In this document: piece by piece, positions 17,623 to 27,269 of the stretch
Layout of the letters: each line of letters opens with the position of its first letter
Numbering within the stretch: the first letter of the stretch is position 1
From: Rhodoplanes sp. Z2-YC6860
GTDB taxonomy: Bacteria; Pseudomonadota; Alphaproteobacteria; Rhizobiales; Xanthobacteraceae
DNA length: 64,000 nucleotides
Assembly (NCBI RefSeq): GCF_001579845.1
Contig: NZ_CP007440.1
Span: 3,928,029-3,992,028 of the forward strand
Direction of reading: 5' to 3'
Notes under the pieces: generated by a model
The model's input: the letters and a program-made list of their open reading frames with translations, nothing else
What the model was told of the DNA's origin: nothing
Database searches by the model: none
Translations under genes and position numbers: made by a program

Positions 17623-17840
17623 TGGACTCTCCATGTGCTCCGACCAAGGACGATGAGATCAATTCGGTTGGATCGCCGGCTGTTCCCTCCGCCTCATCAG
17701 GCGGCGGCATTGCCGGACCGGGCATGTCCCGTGGCTACGACGTGGACTTATTAACCCGCCGCCATGGTCTGATCGACGCAACAAAGCGTGAGAGGAGCTT
17801 ATCCGGAGCGAACGAAGCGAACCCGCAGCTGCCGAAACGA

Positions 17841-18251
17841 TTAATCAGGATTCTGCGCGATCTGTAGAATATCGTCCGGCAGCACCACCCAGTGATGTTT
17901 GTTTTGCGTCCATACCGCCCGGCTGGGCTTTGGAAATGTCGGATCGGCGAACGAACCGACAGATATGCCGATCAGGTCTGCGGGCATCTCGCGCTCCCAG
18001 TATACGGTGCTGCCGCAGACCGGGCAAAAATGATTGGTGACCGAGTAGCCGCGCTCGCCGGTCCGGCTGAATTTTGTGGAGCGCCCGCCGGTCTCGATGA
18101 TGTTTGCGCGTTTGTAGAATGCGGCGTTACCCAATACGCTGCCGGTGCGATGCTGACATTTGAAGCAATGGCAAATTGCGACAATTAAAGGTTCACCGCG
18201 GCATCGGATGAAGAGTTGTCCGCACATGCAAGTCGACTTGCGTTCCTCCAT
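17841..18251 (-). CDS. GFA/CENP-V family zinc protein
   Basis: This is a 136-residue protein with the Gfa zinc pattern: STCMCGQLFIRC, then AICHCFKCQHRTGS, then FCPVCGSTVYWE. Family members were first described as glutathione-dependent formaldehyde-activating enzymes, but most have unknown substrates. The start was moved to ATG 18251 because GGAGAGGT lies eight bases upstream; the longer open frame has no comparable signal. It is transcribed divergently from the M24 peptidase. Confidence 0.88.
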   Translation of the reverse strand: MEERKSTCMCGQLFIRCRGEPLIVAICHCFKCQHRTGSVLGNAAFYKRANIIETGGRSTKFSRTGERGYSVTNHFCPVCGSTVYWEREMPADLIGISVGSFADPTFPKPSRAVWTQNKHHWVVLPDDILQIAQNPD

Positions 18252-18422
18252 ATTCGTTACCTCTCCGCGAGCCATCGCGAGAACTTCCAATCCAGGAACT
18301 CAGCCTATCGCGGTTGCATTGCAGACGCGAGCGTTGGGAAAGCGTCAGGCCGTGGCGGGGCCGGCGAGTTTCGCCTAAGCTTACGGACGCCATCGCATCG
18401 CGCCTTTCAAGGAGTTGTGATT

Positions 18423-19598
18423 ATGCCGAACGCCGCCATTCCATTCGACGCCGCCCGTCTCGACAGATTGATGGACGAAGCCGGTATGGATGTCCTGATC
18501 GCCACGTCGAAGCACAATGTGCAGTACTTGCTCGGCGGTCACCGCGCGTTTTTCTTTGACTACATGGATGCGATGGGCTTGAGCCGTTATCTGCCGGTGA
18601 TGGTCTATGCCAAGGGCGCGCCGGACAAGGCGGCTTATTTCGGCCATCGCCTCGAGAACTTCCAGCGCGAGAACCATCCGTTCTGGACCAGCGTGCAGCA
18701 GTGCAATTCGTCTGGTTCGGTCGACACCATGCAGAAGGCGATCGAGTACATCAAAAAGTCCGGGATCAAGACCGCCGGCGTCGGCGCCGAACTGTCGTTC
18801 CTGCCGGTCGACGCCGGCAAGGCCTTGCAAGATGCATTCGCCGGCACGCCGGTGAAGGACGCGCTGTTCGTGCTGGAGCGCATGCGCTCCATCAAGACCA
18901 AGGACGAGCTTGCGAAGCTCAAGATCGCCTCAGAGGCTGTGATCGAATCCATGAAGGCCGTGATCGCGGGTCACAAGCCCGGCGCCAGCAAGGACGAGCT
19001 CACCGAAGCGCTGCGCCGCGAGGAGACCAATCGCGGTCTCACGTTCGAATATTGCCTGATCACCGCGGGCACGTCGCTGAACCGTGCGCCGTCCGAGCAG
19101 GTCTGGGGCGAGGGCGATATCCTGTCGCTCGACTCCGGCGGCAACTACCACGGCTACATCGGCGACGTCTGCCGCATGGCAATCCACGGCGAGCCGGATG
19201 CCGAGCTTCAGGACATGCTGGCCGACATCGAGGAGGTCCAGCGCGCTTCGATGAAGCCGATCAAGGCCGGCGCCATGGGCAGCGAAGTCTATCGCGTGGC
19301 CGAGGAACGCCTCGCCAAGTCGAAGTATCACAACAACATGCATTTCCTGGCGCACGGCATGGGGCTGGTCAGCCACGAGGCGCCGCGGCTGACCAACACC
19401 GGCCCGGTGCCATACGACGACTACGATGCCCACCGGCCGCTCGAAGCCGGCATGGTGATCTCGGTCGAGACCACGCTCGCCCATCCAAAGCGCGGCTTCA
19501 TCAAGCTCGAGGACACCGCGATCGTGACGCCGTCCGGCTGCGACATCTATGGCGAAGGCGCACGCGGCTGGAATCGGGGCGGTACGGCCGCCCGCTGA
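18423..19598 (+). CDS. M24 family metallopeptidase (Xaa-Pro aminopeptidase/creatinase-like)
   Basis: This is a 391-residue pita-bread-fold enzyme. All five metal ligands are visible in order: Asp in LSLDSGG, Asp in YIGDVCR, His in LAHGMGL, Glu in SVETTL and Glu in KLEDTA. The N-terminal creatinase-like domain opens with RLDRLMDEAGMDVLIATSKHN in outline. Members cleave Xaa-Pro peptides or hydrolyse small amidino/ectoine-type substrates, so the substrate is uncertain. AAGGAG precedes this ATG; the open frame extends 69 codons upstream without a better start. Confidence 0.9.
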   Translation: MPNAAIPFDAARLDRLMDEAGMDVLIATSKHNVQYLLGGHRAFFFDYMDAMGLSRYLPVMVYAKGAPDKAAYFGHRLENFQRENHPFWTSVQQCNSSGSVDTMQKAIEYIKKSGIKTAGVGAELSFLPVDAGKALQDAFAGTPVKDALFVLERMRSIKTKDELAKLKIASEAVIESMKAVIAGHKPGASKDELTEALRREETNRGLTFEYCLITAGTSLNRAPSEQVWGEGDILSLDSGGNYHGYIGDVCRMAIHGEPDAELQDMLADIEEVQRASMKPIKAGAMGSEVYRVAEERLAKSKYHNNMHFLAHGMGLVSHEAPRLTNTGPVPYDDYDAHRPLEAGMVISVETTLAHPKRGFIKLEDTAIVTPSGCDIYGEGARGWNRGGTAAR

Positions 19599-19825
19599 GG
19601 TGCGATGGTGGTGTTGGCGTCGGCCTCCGCCATTGCGGCCGAAGCCGGAGTTTTCGGATTCCGAACGGCTGATGCGCTCCGAATCCTCTTGAATTGACCA
19701 CCCGGTTCAGAGGATCATTTCCAAACAAGAAACGATTGAGACAGCCGGATTGCGCCTCCGCGAGGAGGGCCGGGGACTCTCACGACGGTCAGTCACGTCG
19801 TGTGGTCCGGAGGGGTGGGCGACTT

Positions 19826-22800
19826 ATGATCGGATTGGTGCGCTTGGCGCTGCGCCGGCCATACACGATGGCTATCGCAGGCCTGCTGATTCTGTTGATG
19901 GGCTTCCTGTCGGCCCAGCGCATGGTCGTCGACATCTTTCCCAACATCGACATCCCGGTCGTCTACGTCGCCTGGAACTATCCCGGCCTGTCCGCCGAGG
20001 ACATGGAACGGCGCGTGGTGCTGATCAGCGAGCGCGCCTACTCGACCACGGTCAATGGCATCGAGCGCATTGAATCGTTGTCGATCCCGGGTTTGGGCAT
20101 CCTCAAGGTCTATTTCACGCAAGGCACCGACATCGGCGGCGCCATCGCGCAGATCAACGCGCAGAACAATTCGATCCTGCGCATCGCGCCGCCCGGCATC
20201 ACGCCGCCGAATATGATCCGGTTCAATGCCTCGAACGTGCCGGTGGTGCAGGTCACGCTCAACAGCCGATCTCTCCCGGAGCAGCAGATCTTCGACTATG
20301 GTTTGAACTTCCTGCGCACCCGGCTGTTCACCATCCCGGGCCTGTCGATTCCAGCGCCCTATGGCGGCAAGCAGCGGCAGATCATCGTCGACGTCGATCC
20401 GGCGCGGTTGTCCTCCAAGGGCCTGTCGCAGATGGACGTGGTCAGCGCCTTGCAGACCACCAATGTGATCGTGCCGGCAGGGATCGCCCGGATCGGCGAG
20501 CGTGAATTCAACGTCAAGCTCAATTCCAGCCCGCAGTTTGTCGAGCAGTTCCAGGCCTTGCCGGTCGGCGTGCGCGACGGCATCGCCGTCATGCTGGGCG
20601 ACGTCGCCAATGTCAGCGACAGCTTCGCAACCCAGCAGAATGCTGTCCGCATCAACGGTCAGCGCGCGAGCTATATGAGCATCCTGAAGAACTCGGATGC
20701 CTCGACCATTGCTGTGGTGCAGGCGATCCGCGACGTCCTGCCCGATATTCAGGCCACGGCGCCCGAAGGCCTCGACCTCAAGCTCGATTTCGATCAGTCG
20801 GTGTTCGTGCAGGGCGCGGTCGATAACATCGTCCACGAGGCCATTCTGTCGTCGATCCTGGTCTCGCTGATGATCCTGATCTTCCTCGGCAGCTGGCGGA
20901 ATACGGTCATCGTCTCGCTGTCGATTCCGCTGTCGATCGCCGCGGGCGTCGCCGGGCTCTTCCTGACCGGACAGACCATCAATCTGATGACCCTCGGCGG
21001 GCTTGCCCTCGCCATTGGCCTCCTGGTCGACAACGCCACGGTGACGATCGAGAACATCCACCGCAACCAGACCCTCGGCAAGCCGCTGACCGTCGCGATC
21101 CTCGATGGCTCCAGCGAAGTGATCCAGCCATTGACGGTCGCGACGCTTGCGATCTGCATCGTGTTCTTCCCGGTGCTGCTGCTCACCGGCCCGTCGCGCT
21201 TCCTGTTCATTCCGCTTGCCATCACGGTGGTGCTGGCGATGCTGGCGTCCTACGTGCTGTCGTTCACCGTCATTCCCGCACTGGCGCGCTATCTGCTCAA
21301 GGATCACGACGATCACGCGCCGAAGGGCATCGGCGGCCGGTTCTCGGCGGCCTTCGACCGCGGCTTCGAGCGGGTGAAGAACGGCTACGGAAATCTGCTT
21401 GCGGTGGTGCTGGCGCGGCGTGGCTTCGTGCTTGGCTGCTTCGGCCTCGTGATCGTCATGACCGGCATGCTGGCTCCGGTGATCGGCACCGACTTCTTCC
21501 CGACCTCCGACGTCGGCATTCTCAAGATGCACATCCGCGCGGCGCGCGGCATGAGGCTCGAGGAAACCGAGAAGATCGTGGCGCGGGTCGAGGAGAGCAT
21601 CCGCCAGATGATTCCGGCCAAGGAGCTCCGCACCATCAACGCCACCATCGGCCTGCCGTTCTCGCTCAATCTCGCCTTCGTGCCGAGCGACAACACCAGC
21701 GGCATGGATGCCGAGCTGCTCATCTCGCTCAACCATGGCCACAAGCCGACTGTGGAGTACCAGCGGCTCCTCCGCGACAAGCTCAACGCCGAGTTTCCGG
21801 GCAATCTGTTCTATTTCCAAACCGCCGATATCGTCAGCCAGGTGCTCAACTTCGGCCTGTCGGCGCCGATCGACATCCAGATCCAGGATTCCAACTTCGT
21901 GCGCGCCTATGCGACGGCACAGCGCATTCTGCGCTCCATCCAGAAGGTGCCGGGCGTGGTCGACCCGCGCATCGCGCAGGTGCTGGATTTCCCGACCATC
22001 CAGATCGACGTCGACCGCCAGCGCGCGGCACGGCTCGGTGTCGCGCAGCGCGACGTCGCCAACAACATGCTGACGTCGCTTGCGGGCAGCGCGCTGGTCG
22101 GGCCGACCTATTATTTGAACCCGCAGACCGGCGTGAACTACATCGTTGCGGTGCAGACGCCGGCCGACAAGATCAGCACCGTGCAGGACGTGATGAACCT
22201 GCCGGCCAACCCGGCGGCGCCGAACATCAATCCCAACATCCAGCCGACCACGCTGACCACGGTGCCGGCCTCGCCGGTGACACGCATTTCGGACATCGCA
22301 TCGATGCGTCCGACCACCAGCATGCAGTCGATCAATCATTACACGGTGCAGCGGGTGGTCGACGTGCTGGCCAATGTCGACAGCCGCGACCTCGGCGGCA
22401 CCGCCGCCGACATCAAGAAGATCATCGAGGAAGAGCAGAAGAACCTGCCGTCGACCGTGAAGCTCTTCCTGCGCGGTCAGAACGAGGTGATGGAAACCTC
22501 GTTCAAGAATCTCGGTTTCGGCCTGATCCTCGCGATCCTGCTGGTCTATGCGCTTCTGGTCGTGCTGTTCCAGTCCTGGGTCGATCCGTTCATCATCATG
22601 ATGGCCGTGCCGGGCGCGCTGGTCGGCATCCTGTGGACGCTGGCGATGACCGGCACCACGATCAATGTCGCCTCGCTGATGGGCTCGATCATGTCGGTCG
22701 GCATCGCGGTGTCGAACTCGATCCTGGTGGTGAGCTTTGCCAATGACCTGCGCAGCCGCAATGACAGCCTCACCCCGATCGAGGCCGTGATCGAAGCGGG

Positions 22801-23074
22801 CAAGACCAGGCTTCGCCCGATCCTGATGACGGCGCTCGCCATGATCATCGGCATGATCCCGATGGCGCTGGCGCTTGGCGAGGCCGGCGAGCAGAACGCG
22901 CCGCTCGGCCGCGCCGTGATCGGCGGGCTCGCCTTCGCAACCATTGCCACGCTGGTTCTGGTGCCGGTGTTCTACACGCTGCTGCGGCGTCAGCCGCCGA
23001 GCTTGCACATGCTGGACAAGCGCTTCGAGGCGGAAGCCTCGGGCGCGTCGACTGGGGGATCCGCTCATGCCTGA
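19826..23074 (+). CDS. RND efflux pump, HAE/AcrB-type inner-membrane subunit
   Basis: This is a 1082-residue proton-driven exporter. The first membrane helix follows LVRLALRRPYTMAIAG, and a large periplasmic loop leads to helices with GLALAIGLLVDNATVTIEN, which carries the proton-relay Asp. The second half repeats the pattern (FGLILAILLVYALLVVLF, then MGSIMSVGIAVSNSILVV). The start was set at ATG 19826 because the hydrophobic domain begins there. The downstream membrane-fusion protein overlaps by eight bases. No outer-membrane TolC gene is adjacent, though one lies about 30 kb away. Confidence 0.94.
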   Translation: MIGLVRLALRRPYTMAIAGLLILLMGFLSAQRMVVDIFPNIDIPVVYVAWNYPGLSAEDMERRVVLISERAYSTTVNGIERIESLSIPGLGILKVYFTQGTDIGGAIAQINAQNNSILRIAPPGITPPNMIRFNASNVPVVQVTLNSRSLPEQQIFDYGLNFLRTRLFTIPGLSIPAPYGGKQRQIIVDVDPARLSSKGLSQMDVVSALQTTNVIVPAGIARIGEREFNVKLNSSPQFVEQFQALPVGVRDGIAVMLGDVANVSDSFATQQNAVRINGQRASYMSILKNSDASTIAVVQAIRDVLPDIQATAPEGLDLKLDFDQSVFVQGAVDNIVHEAILSSILVSLMILIFLGSWRNTVIVSLSIPLSIAAGVAGLFLTGQTINLMTLGGLALAIGLLVDNATVTIENIHRNQTLGKPLTVAILDGSSEVIQPLTVATLAICIVFFPVLLLTGPSRFLFIPLAITVVLAMLASYVLSFTVIPALARYLLKDHDDHAPKGIGGRFSAAFDRGFERVKNGYGNLLAVVLARRGFVLGCFGLVIVMTGMLAPVIGTDFFPTSDVGILKMHIRAARGMRLEETEKIVARVEESIRQMIPAKELRTINATIGLPFSLNLAFVPSDNTSGMDAELLISLNHGHKPTVEYQRLLRDKLNAEFPGNLFYFQTADIVSQVLNFGLSAPIDIQIQDSNFVRAYATAQRILRSIQKVPGVVDPRIAQVLDFPTIQIDVDRQRAARLGVAQRDVANNMLTSLAGSALVGPTYYLNPQTGVNYIVAVQTPADKISTVQDVMNLPANPAAPNINPNIQPTTLTTVPASPVTRISDIASMRPTTSMQSINHYTVQRVVDVLANVDSRDLGGTAADIKKIIEEEQKNLPSTVKLFLRGQNEVMETSFKNLGFGLILAILLVYALLVVLFQSWVDPFIIMMAVPGALVGILWTLAMTGTTINVASLMGSIMSVGIAVSNSILVVSFANDLRSRNDSLTPIEAVIEAGKTRLRPILMTALAMIIGMIPMALALGEAGEQNAPLGRAVIGGLAFATIATLVLVPVFYTLLRRQPPSLHMLDKRFEAEASGASTGGSAHA

Positions 23075-24194
23075 TGTTCAACCGGCGTCCGGCAAGGCGC
23101 GCGCGACGCGGCTCTACATCGCCGGCGGCGCCACCGTGCTGATCGCGGCCCTGGCGGTCGGCTATTTCCACTTCAGTCGCAGTTCCAGTGTCGCCACAGC
23201 CCGCGAGGCGCGGGGCAACGTCGTCAACCGCGGGCCACGGGTCGAGGTCGTCACACCGGTCCAGGGGCCGAAGGAGCGGACCGTGACGCTGCTCGCGGAC
23301 GTGCGCTCGAATCAGTCGGCGACGCTCTACGCGAAGGTCAGCGGCTATGTGAAAACGCTGGAGGTGGATCGCGGCGACCGGGTCCAGGCCAATCAGATCG
23401 TCGCGGTGATCGAATCCCCCGAGATCGACCAGCAATACGCTGCCGCCGTCACCGACCTCGAACACAAGCGGCGCAATCTCGCGCGGTCGCAGGACCTGTT
23501 CGCCAAGGGCAACACCACCCAGGTGGCGATGCTGCAGTACGAGACCGACGCGCGCGTCGCCGAGGCCAACGTCAAAGGCCTCGAGACCATGAAGGGCTAT
23601 CAGGTGATCCGAGCGCCGTTCGCCGGCCGCGTCACCCAGCGCTTCGTCGATCAGGGCGCGCTGGTCACCAACGCGCAGACCAACATGGTGAGCGCGCTGC
23701 CGCTTATGACGGTCTCAGACGACAGCCGGCTACGCGTCTATTGTTACGTCCAGCAGGCGGACGTGCCTTACGTCAACGTGGGCGACGTCGCCGAGGTGGT
23801 CGACGCCAGCAATCCGGAACGGAAGATGCAGGCCAAGATCAGCCGTATGACGGGCGAGCTCGAGACGCGGACTCGCACCATGCAGATCGAGGTCAACATC
23901 GACAACACCGAAGGCTTCCTGGTGGCTGGCAGCTTCGCCAACGTGACGCTGCACATCCCCATTCAGAGCTATCCGCAGATTCCGGTGAGCGGACTCCTGG
24001 TCCGCGGCAGCGAGACGCTGGTGGCGATGGTGGAAAATGACACCCTTCGCTACAAGCCGGTCCGGGTGGCCTCGACCGACGGCAACACCGTGACGGTGGC
24101 GGAGGGACTTCGGCAGGATGACCGCATTGCGATCAACCTGCCGGACGAGGTGACGGACGGCAGCAGGGTGCAGCCAGTCCTGAGGAAGCAGTAG
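23067..24194 (+). CDS. RND efflux membrane-fusion (periplasmic adaptor) protein
   Basis: This is a 375-residue adaptor with one N-terminal membrane helix (residues 17-33) and a lipoyl/barrel-sandwich half beginning TLYAKVSGYVKTLEVDRGDR. A short alpha-hairpin follows (EIDQQYAAAVTDLEHKRR), and the second lipoyl half ends in VIRAPFAGRVTQRFVDQGA. Beta-barrel and membrane-proximal domains follow. It links the RND pump to an outer-membrane channel. ATG overlaps the pump's stop (ATGCCTGA), so the two are translationally coupled. Pump-first order is the reverse of the common acrAB order. Confidence 0.93.
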   Translation: MPDVQPASGKARATRLYIAGGATVLIAALAVGYFHFSRSSSVATAREARGNVVNRGPRVEVVTPVQGPKERTVTLLADVRSNQSATLYAKVSGYVKTLEVDRGDRVQANQIVAVIESPEIDQQYAAAVTDLEHKRRNLARSQDLFAKGNTTQVAMLQYETDARVAEANVKGLETMKGYQVIRAPFAGRVTQRFVDQGALVTNAQTNMVSALPLMTVSDDSRLRVYCYVQQADVPYVNVGDVAEVVDASNPERKMQAKISRMTGELETRTRTMQIEVNIDNTEGFLVAGSFANVTLHIPIQSYPQIPVSGLLVRGSETLVAMVENDTLRYKPVRVASTDGNTVTVAEGLRQDDRIAINLPDEVTDGSRVQPVLRKQ

Positions 24195-24223
24195 GCGGCT
24201 GAGGCTTTGGTTTGGCGTTCAGC

Positions 24224-24502
24224 TCAGCCGCGGTTGCGCCACATCGCGCGACGCTGGCCGGTCGCGGCGGTGGTCGGCTGCGCCGACTTGTGGCGGAAGA
24301 TGATGCGCCCGCGCGCCAGATCGTAGGGCGACATCTCGACGGTCACCCGATCGCCGACGCCGGTGCGGATGCGGAATTTGCGCATCTTGCCCGCCGTGTA
24401 GGCGAGGATCATGTGCTCGTTGTCGAGCTTCACCCGGAAATTGCCGTCCGGCAATTCCTCGGTCACTTCACCTTCAAATTCGAGCAGTTCTTCTTTGGCC
24501 AT
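24224..24502 (-). CDS. infA: Translation initiation factor IF-1
   Basis: This is a 92-residue S1/OB-fold factor that binds the ribosomal A site during initiation. The start [19 protein letters not shown] and the core [21 protein letters not shown] in outline are diagnostic. The usual length is about 72; a C-terminal extension of about 20 residues ([16 protein letters not shown]) is present. The Shine-Dalgarno TGAGGAG overlaps the stop codon of the upstream helicase, 14 bases away, so the two genes are coupled. Confidence 0.95.
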   Translation of the reverse strand: MAKEELLEFEGEVTEELPDGNFRVKLDNEHMILAYTAGKMRKFRIRTGVGDRVTVEMSPYDLARGRIIFRHKSAQPTTAATGQRRAMWRNRG

Positions 24503-24516
24503 TGGGGACCTACTCC

Positions 24517-25989
24517 TCAGCGCGTCTGCATGAATGCCACATTTTGAAAATCGCTGCCAATGGGCTGCGTTGGCGCGATAGGACGTGGCGTCGCGCCGGG
24601 GTTGCCGGACCCGCCATTGTGCTGCGGGCGGTTCTGGCCTTGATGCGGCTTCTGGCCGTTGTTCGGCCGGTGGCCATTGGGGTTGGCGCCATGCGGCTTG
24701 TTGCCGTGATGCTTCTGCCCGTTGCGGCGGTTGCGGTTCTGACCCTCGCCCTGGGCCTGCTGGCCGTGGCCTTGGCGATGCCCGTTCTGCGAACGATGCC
24801 CGCCATTGTTGCCGTTGCGGCCCTGGTGCTGCTGCGGCCGCTGCTGTTGGGCGGGCTTGCCTTGCGCGGTGCTGCCGGTCGCGGGGATCGCCATGCGGAT
24901 CAGCTTCTCGATGTCGCGCAGGTAGGGCAGTTCGTCATGCGAGCAGAGCGAGATCGCGACGCCATCGGCGCCGGCGCGCGCGGTGCGGCCGATGCGGTGG
25001 ACGTAGCTCTCCGGCACGTTCGGCAGGTCGAAGTTGATGACGTGGCTCACGCCTTCGACGTCGATGCCGCGGGCCGCGATGTCGGTCGCCACCAGCGTGC
25101 GGATGCGGCCGTCGCGGAAGTCCTTGAGCGCGCGCGTCCGCTGGTTCTGCGACTTGTTGCCGTGAATCGCATCGGATGCGATGCCGTCCTTTTCGAGCCC
25201 ACGGACCACCTTGTCGGCGCCGTGTTTGGTGCGGGTGAACACCAGCACGCGGTCGATCGGCTCCGCGCGCAGAAGATCGCTCAATGTCTTCTGCTTGGCG
25301 CCGCGGTCGAGATGGATGATGCGTTGCGCGATGCGCTCGACCGTGGTGGCGGCCGGCGTGACTGCGACTTTGGCCGGGTCTTTCAGCATGTGCCGGGCGA
25401 GCTCGGCGATGTCCGACGGCATGGTGGCGGAGAACAGCAGCGTCTGCCGCTCCTTGGGAAGCTTGGCGACAATCTTCCGGATGTCGTGGATGAAGCCCAT
25501 GTCGAGCATGCGGTCGGCTTCGTCGAGAACGAAGAACTCGACCTTGTCGAGGATGATCGCGCGGCTCTTCGCGAGATCGAGCAGGCGGCCGGGCGTGGCG
25601 ACCAGCACGTCGGTGCCGTGCGCCAGCTGGCGGACCTGCGGCCCCATGTTGACGCCGCCGATGGCGAGCGAGGTGTGCAGCCGCAGATGCCGGCCGTAGG
25701 TGCGGAAGCTGTCGAGGATCTGGCCCGAAAGCTCGCGCGTCGGGCTCAAGACCAGCACGCGGCAGGTCTTCGGCTGCGGACGGACGCGGTTGGCGGCGAG
25801 GTGATGGATGATCGGGAGCGCGAAGGCTGCGGTCTTGCCGGTGCCGGTCTGCGCGATGCCGATGACGTCGCGCTTGGCGAGCAGCAGCGGGATGGTCTGC
25901 GCCTGGATCGGAGTGGGGGTGACGTAGCCTTCTTCGATAAGGGAGCGGAGGATCGGCTCTGCGAGGCCGAATTCGTTAAAAGAGGTCAA
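24517..25989 (-). CDS. rhlE: DEAD-box RNA helicase, RhlE-type
   Basis: This is a 490-residue ATP-dependent RNA helicase. It shows the Q motif ([10 protein letters not shown]), Walker [23 protein letters not shown] in [16 protein letters not shown] in LFSATMP and the final [10 protein letters not shown]. The last 100 residues are low-complexity and rich in Gln, Asn, His, Gly and Arg, typical of an RNA-binding tail. The start is TTG, directly preceded by an in-frame TGA that closes a four-codon reading frame. It is co-transcribed with infA, which suggests a cold-shock or ribosome-assembly role. Confidence 0.93.
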   Translation of the reverse strand: MTSFNEFGLAEPILRSLIEEGYVTPTPIQAQTIPLLLAKRDVIGIAQTGTGKTAAFALPIIHHLAANRVRPQPKTCRVLVLSPTRELSGQILDSFRTYGRHLRLHTSLAIGGVNMGPQVRQLAHGTDVLVATPGRLLDLAKSRAIILDKVEFFVLDEADRMLDMGFIHDIRKIVAKLPKERQTLLFSATMPSDIAELARHMLKDPAKVAVTPAATTVERIAQRIIHLDRGAKQKTLSDLLRAEPIDRVLVFTRTKHGADKVVRGLEKDGIASDAIHGNKSQNQRTRALKDFRDGRIRTLVATDIAARGIDVEGVSHVINFDLPNVPESYVHRIGRTARAGADGVAISLCSHDELPYLRDIEKLIRMAIPATGSTAQGKPAQQQRPQQHQGRNGNNGGHRSQNGHRQGHGQQAQGEGQNRNRRNGQKHHGNKPHGANPNGHRPNNGQKPHQGQNRPQHNGGSGNPGATPRPIAPTQPIGSDFQNVAFMQTR

Positions 25990-26004
25990 TCAATCGTCTT
26001 TCAT
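25990..26004 (-). promoter_or_regulatory. Four-codon upstream reading frame abutting the rhlE TTG start
   Basis: ATG AAA GAC GAT TGA (Met-Lys-Asp-Asp-stop) ends exactly where the helicase TTG begins, in the same frame. A GGAG lies nine bases before this ATG, whereas the TTG has no clear Shine-Dalgarno of its own. Ribosomes could start here and re-initiate at the TTG. The alternative is that the TTG is used directly. Confidence 0.4.
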
Positions 26005-26534
26005 ATGCGGCCGCTCCGCCTAGCAAGACTTTGCGGGCGGACGCGAAACGCGGTGTCAAAAGACATCCCGCGTGGTCAGGGCTGCCGGTTCAAGAAATGT
26101 CGTGAAACAGGGCTGAAAATCGAAGCGCGGTTTGGTGCCAAGCACCTTGCGCCGTGATCATCTGACACGCGGCCCGGGGTCGATCCGAATCCGGATCGAT
26201 GTTCCGACGGCCCCTAGATGGCAAATCGCTGTGTTGAATTCAAGGCGTAATTGGGCCGTCTGCTTAACGGAGCCTTGGCTGCCCAGGTCCCGGCCATGCG
26301 TGGAACATGCCTGGAAATTGAGTCCTGAGCGCAACACGGCGGAGCCGAATAATGCCTGAAACCCAACTTTTGTTGACATAACAGCGGTCTACGCCAAGCA
26401 TCCTCACACGACTCTGGATGATTCGTAATTGCGTGCGTGCTGGCCGCTCCCATTGTGAGTGGCATCAGCTTGGTTCTGCGTACGCCGGAGAAAACCCAAT
26501 CTCCCTATCAACTCCCCCCGGAGGAGACACCCGA
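26005..26534. other. Gene-free divergent region between rhlE and parA-like gene
   Basis: No protein-like reading frame is convincing here. A hairpin CGATCCG-aatc-CGGATCG lies at 26181-26198. The region must hold the promoter and leader of the helicase on one strand and of the ParA-like gene on the other. It is long enough to encode a small RNA, but I see no recognisable family. Confidence 0.4.
26373..26401 (+). promoter_or_regulatory. Possible sigma-70-type promoter for the ParA-like gene
   Basis: A perfect TTGACA is followed after 17 bases by AAGCAT, a weak -10 match. The distance to the ParA start, with a GGAGGAG Shine-Dalgarno, leaves a leader of about 125 bases. Confidence 0.3.
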
Positions 26535-27185
26535 ATGCGACTTGTGATTTCCGCGATTCATCAGAAAGGCGGCGTCGGCAAAACCACTCTGTCGGTGAGC
26601 CTCGCTGGAGAGCTTGCCAAGCGCGGCTACGACACCTTGCTGGTCGACGCCGATCCAACGGAATCCGCGCAGGCCTGGGCCAAGGCCGGCAAGCTTGATT
26701 TCAACGTGGTCGGATATCCGGTGATGCCCGGGCAGACCGAGGCTTGGGCGGAATCGATCAGCAAGCTTGAATCGGAAGTTTTCGTCATCGATTGCGGCCC
26801 GAACGACTATTCGCTCGCCGCGGCTTGCGCCCTGACCGACGTGGCGCTGCTGCCGTGCAGCGCTTCCGGTCTCGACCTTGACGGCACGGTGCGGGCGCTG
26901 CGCCAGATCGAGGCCTTGCGTGCGCAACGCCGCACGCCGCTGAACGTGCTGGTGGTGCCGACCCGCGTCGACGGCCGCACCATCGAAGGGCGGCAGCTCG
27001 TCGAGCAATTGCGGTCGCTGGGCGAAATCGTCACCCGTCCGCTGACCAGCCGCGTCGACTATGTGCGGGCCTTCACGGCCGGCCTCGCGGTCCACGCCTT
27101 TGCATCGAACGGCGAAGCCGATCAGGAGATCAGGGCGCTGGCCGATCAGGTGCTCGACAGCGTGGCGATGCGCAGTGCGGCCTGA
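26535..27185 (+). CDS. Orphan ParA-family ATPase
   Basis: This is a 216-residue deviant Walker ATPase with KGGVGKTTLS near residue 11, DADPTESAQAW near residue 38 and FVIDCGPND near residue 79. Family members position DNA, chromosomes or protein clusters by binding DNA in the ATP form. There is no ParB, centromere-like array or replication gene nearby, so partition of a replicon is unlikely; VirC1-like or cluster-positioning roles are possible. ATG 26535 was chosen for its GGAGGAG Shine-Dalgarno and because the family motif starts there. Confidence 0.85.
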   Translation: MRLVISAIHQKGGVGKTTLSVSLAGELAKRGYDTLLVDADPTESAQAWAKAGKLDFNVVGYPVMPGQTEAWAESISKLESEVFVIDCGPNDYSLAAACALTDVALLPCSASGLDLDGTVRALRQIEALRAQRRTPLNVLVVPTRVDGRTIEGRQLVEQLRSLGEIVTRPLTSRVDYVRAFTAGLAVHAFASNGEADQEIRALADQVLDSVAMRSAA

Positions 27186-27213
27186 CGGCAGCGGCGAGCA
27201 TCCCAGAAAATCG

Positions 27214-27251
27214 AAACGGCGCCGTGTCATGACACGGCGCCGTTTGTTTTT
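27214..27251. terminator. Perfect 32-base palindrome with T-tract: intrinsic terminator
   Basis: Arms AAACGGCGCCGTGTCA and TGACACGGCGCCGTTT pair perfectly with no spacer, and GTTTTT follows on the plus strand. It ends the ParA transcript. On the minus strand the palindrome is followed by CGATTTTC, so it may also stop transcripts of the convergent small secreted-protein gene. Confidence 0.8.
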
Positions 27252-27269
27252 ACGACAGAGCGCCGGTCG

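Noticed and set aside
19793-23068. 1091-codon open frame antisense to the RND pump
   Set aside because: The translation is Arg/His/Asp-rich with no domain, and it exactly mirrors a strongly coding RND gene. Long antisense frames are expected in GC-rich codon usage.
26132-26379. Short frames between rhlE and the ParA-like gene
   Set aside because: No Shine-Dalgarno, no motif, and biased composition; the region is better read as two divergent leaders.
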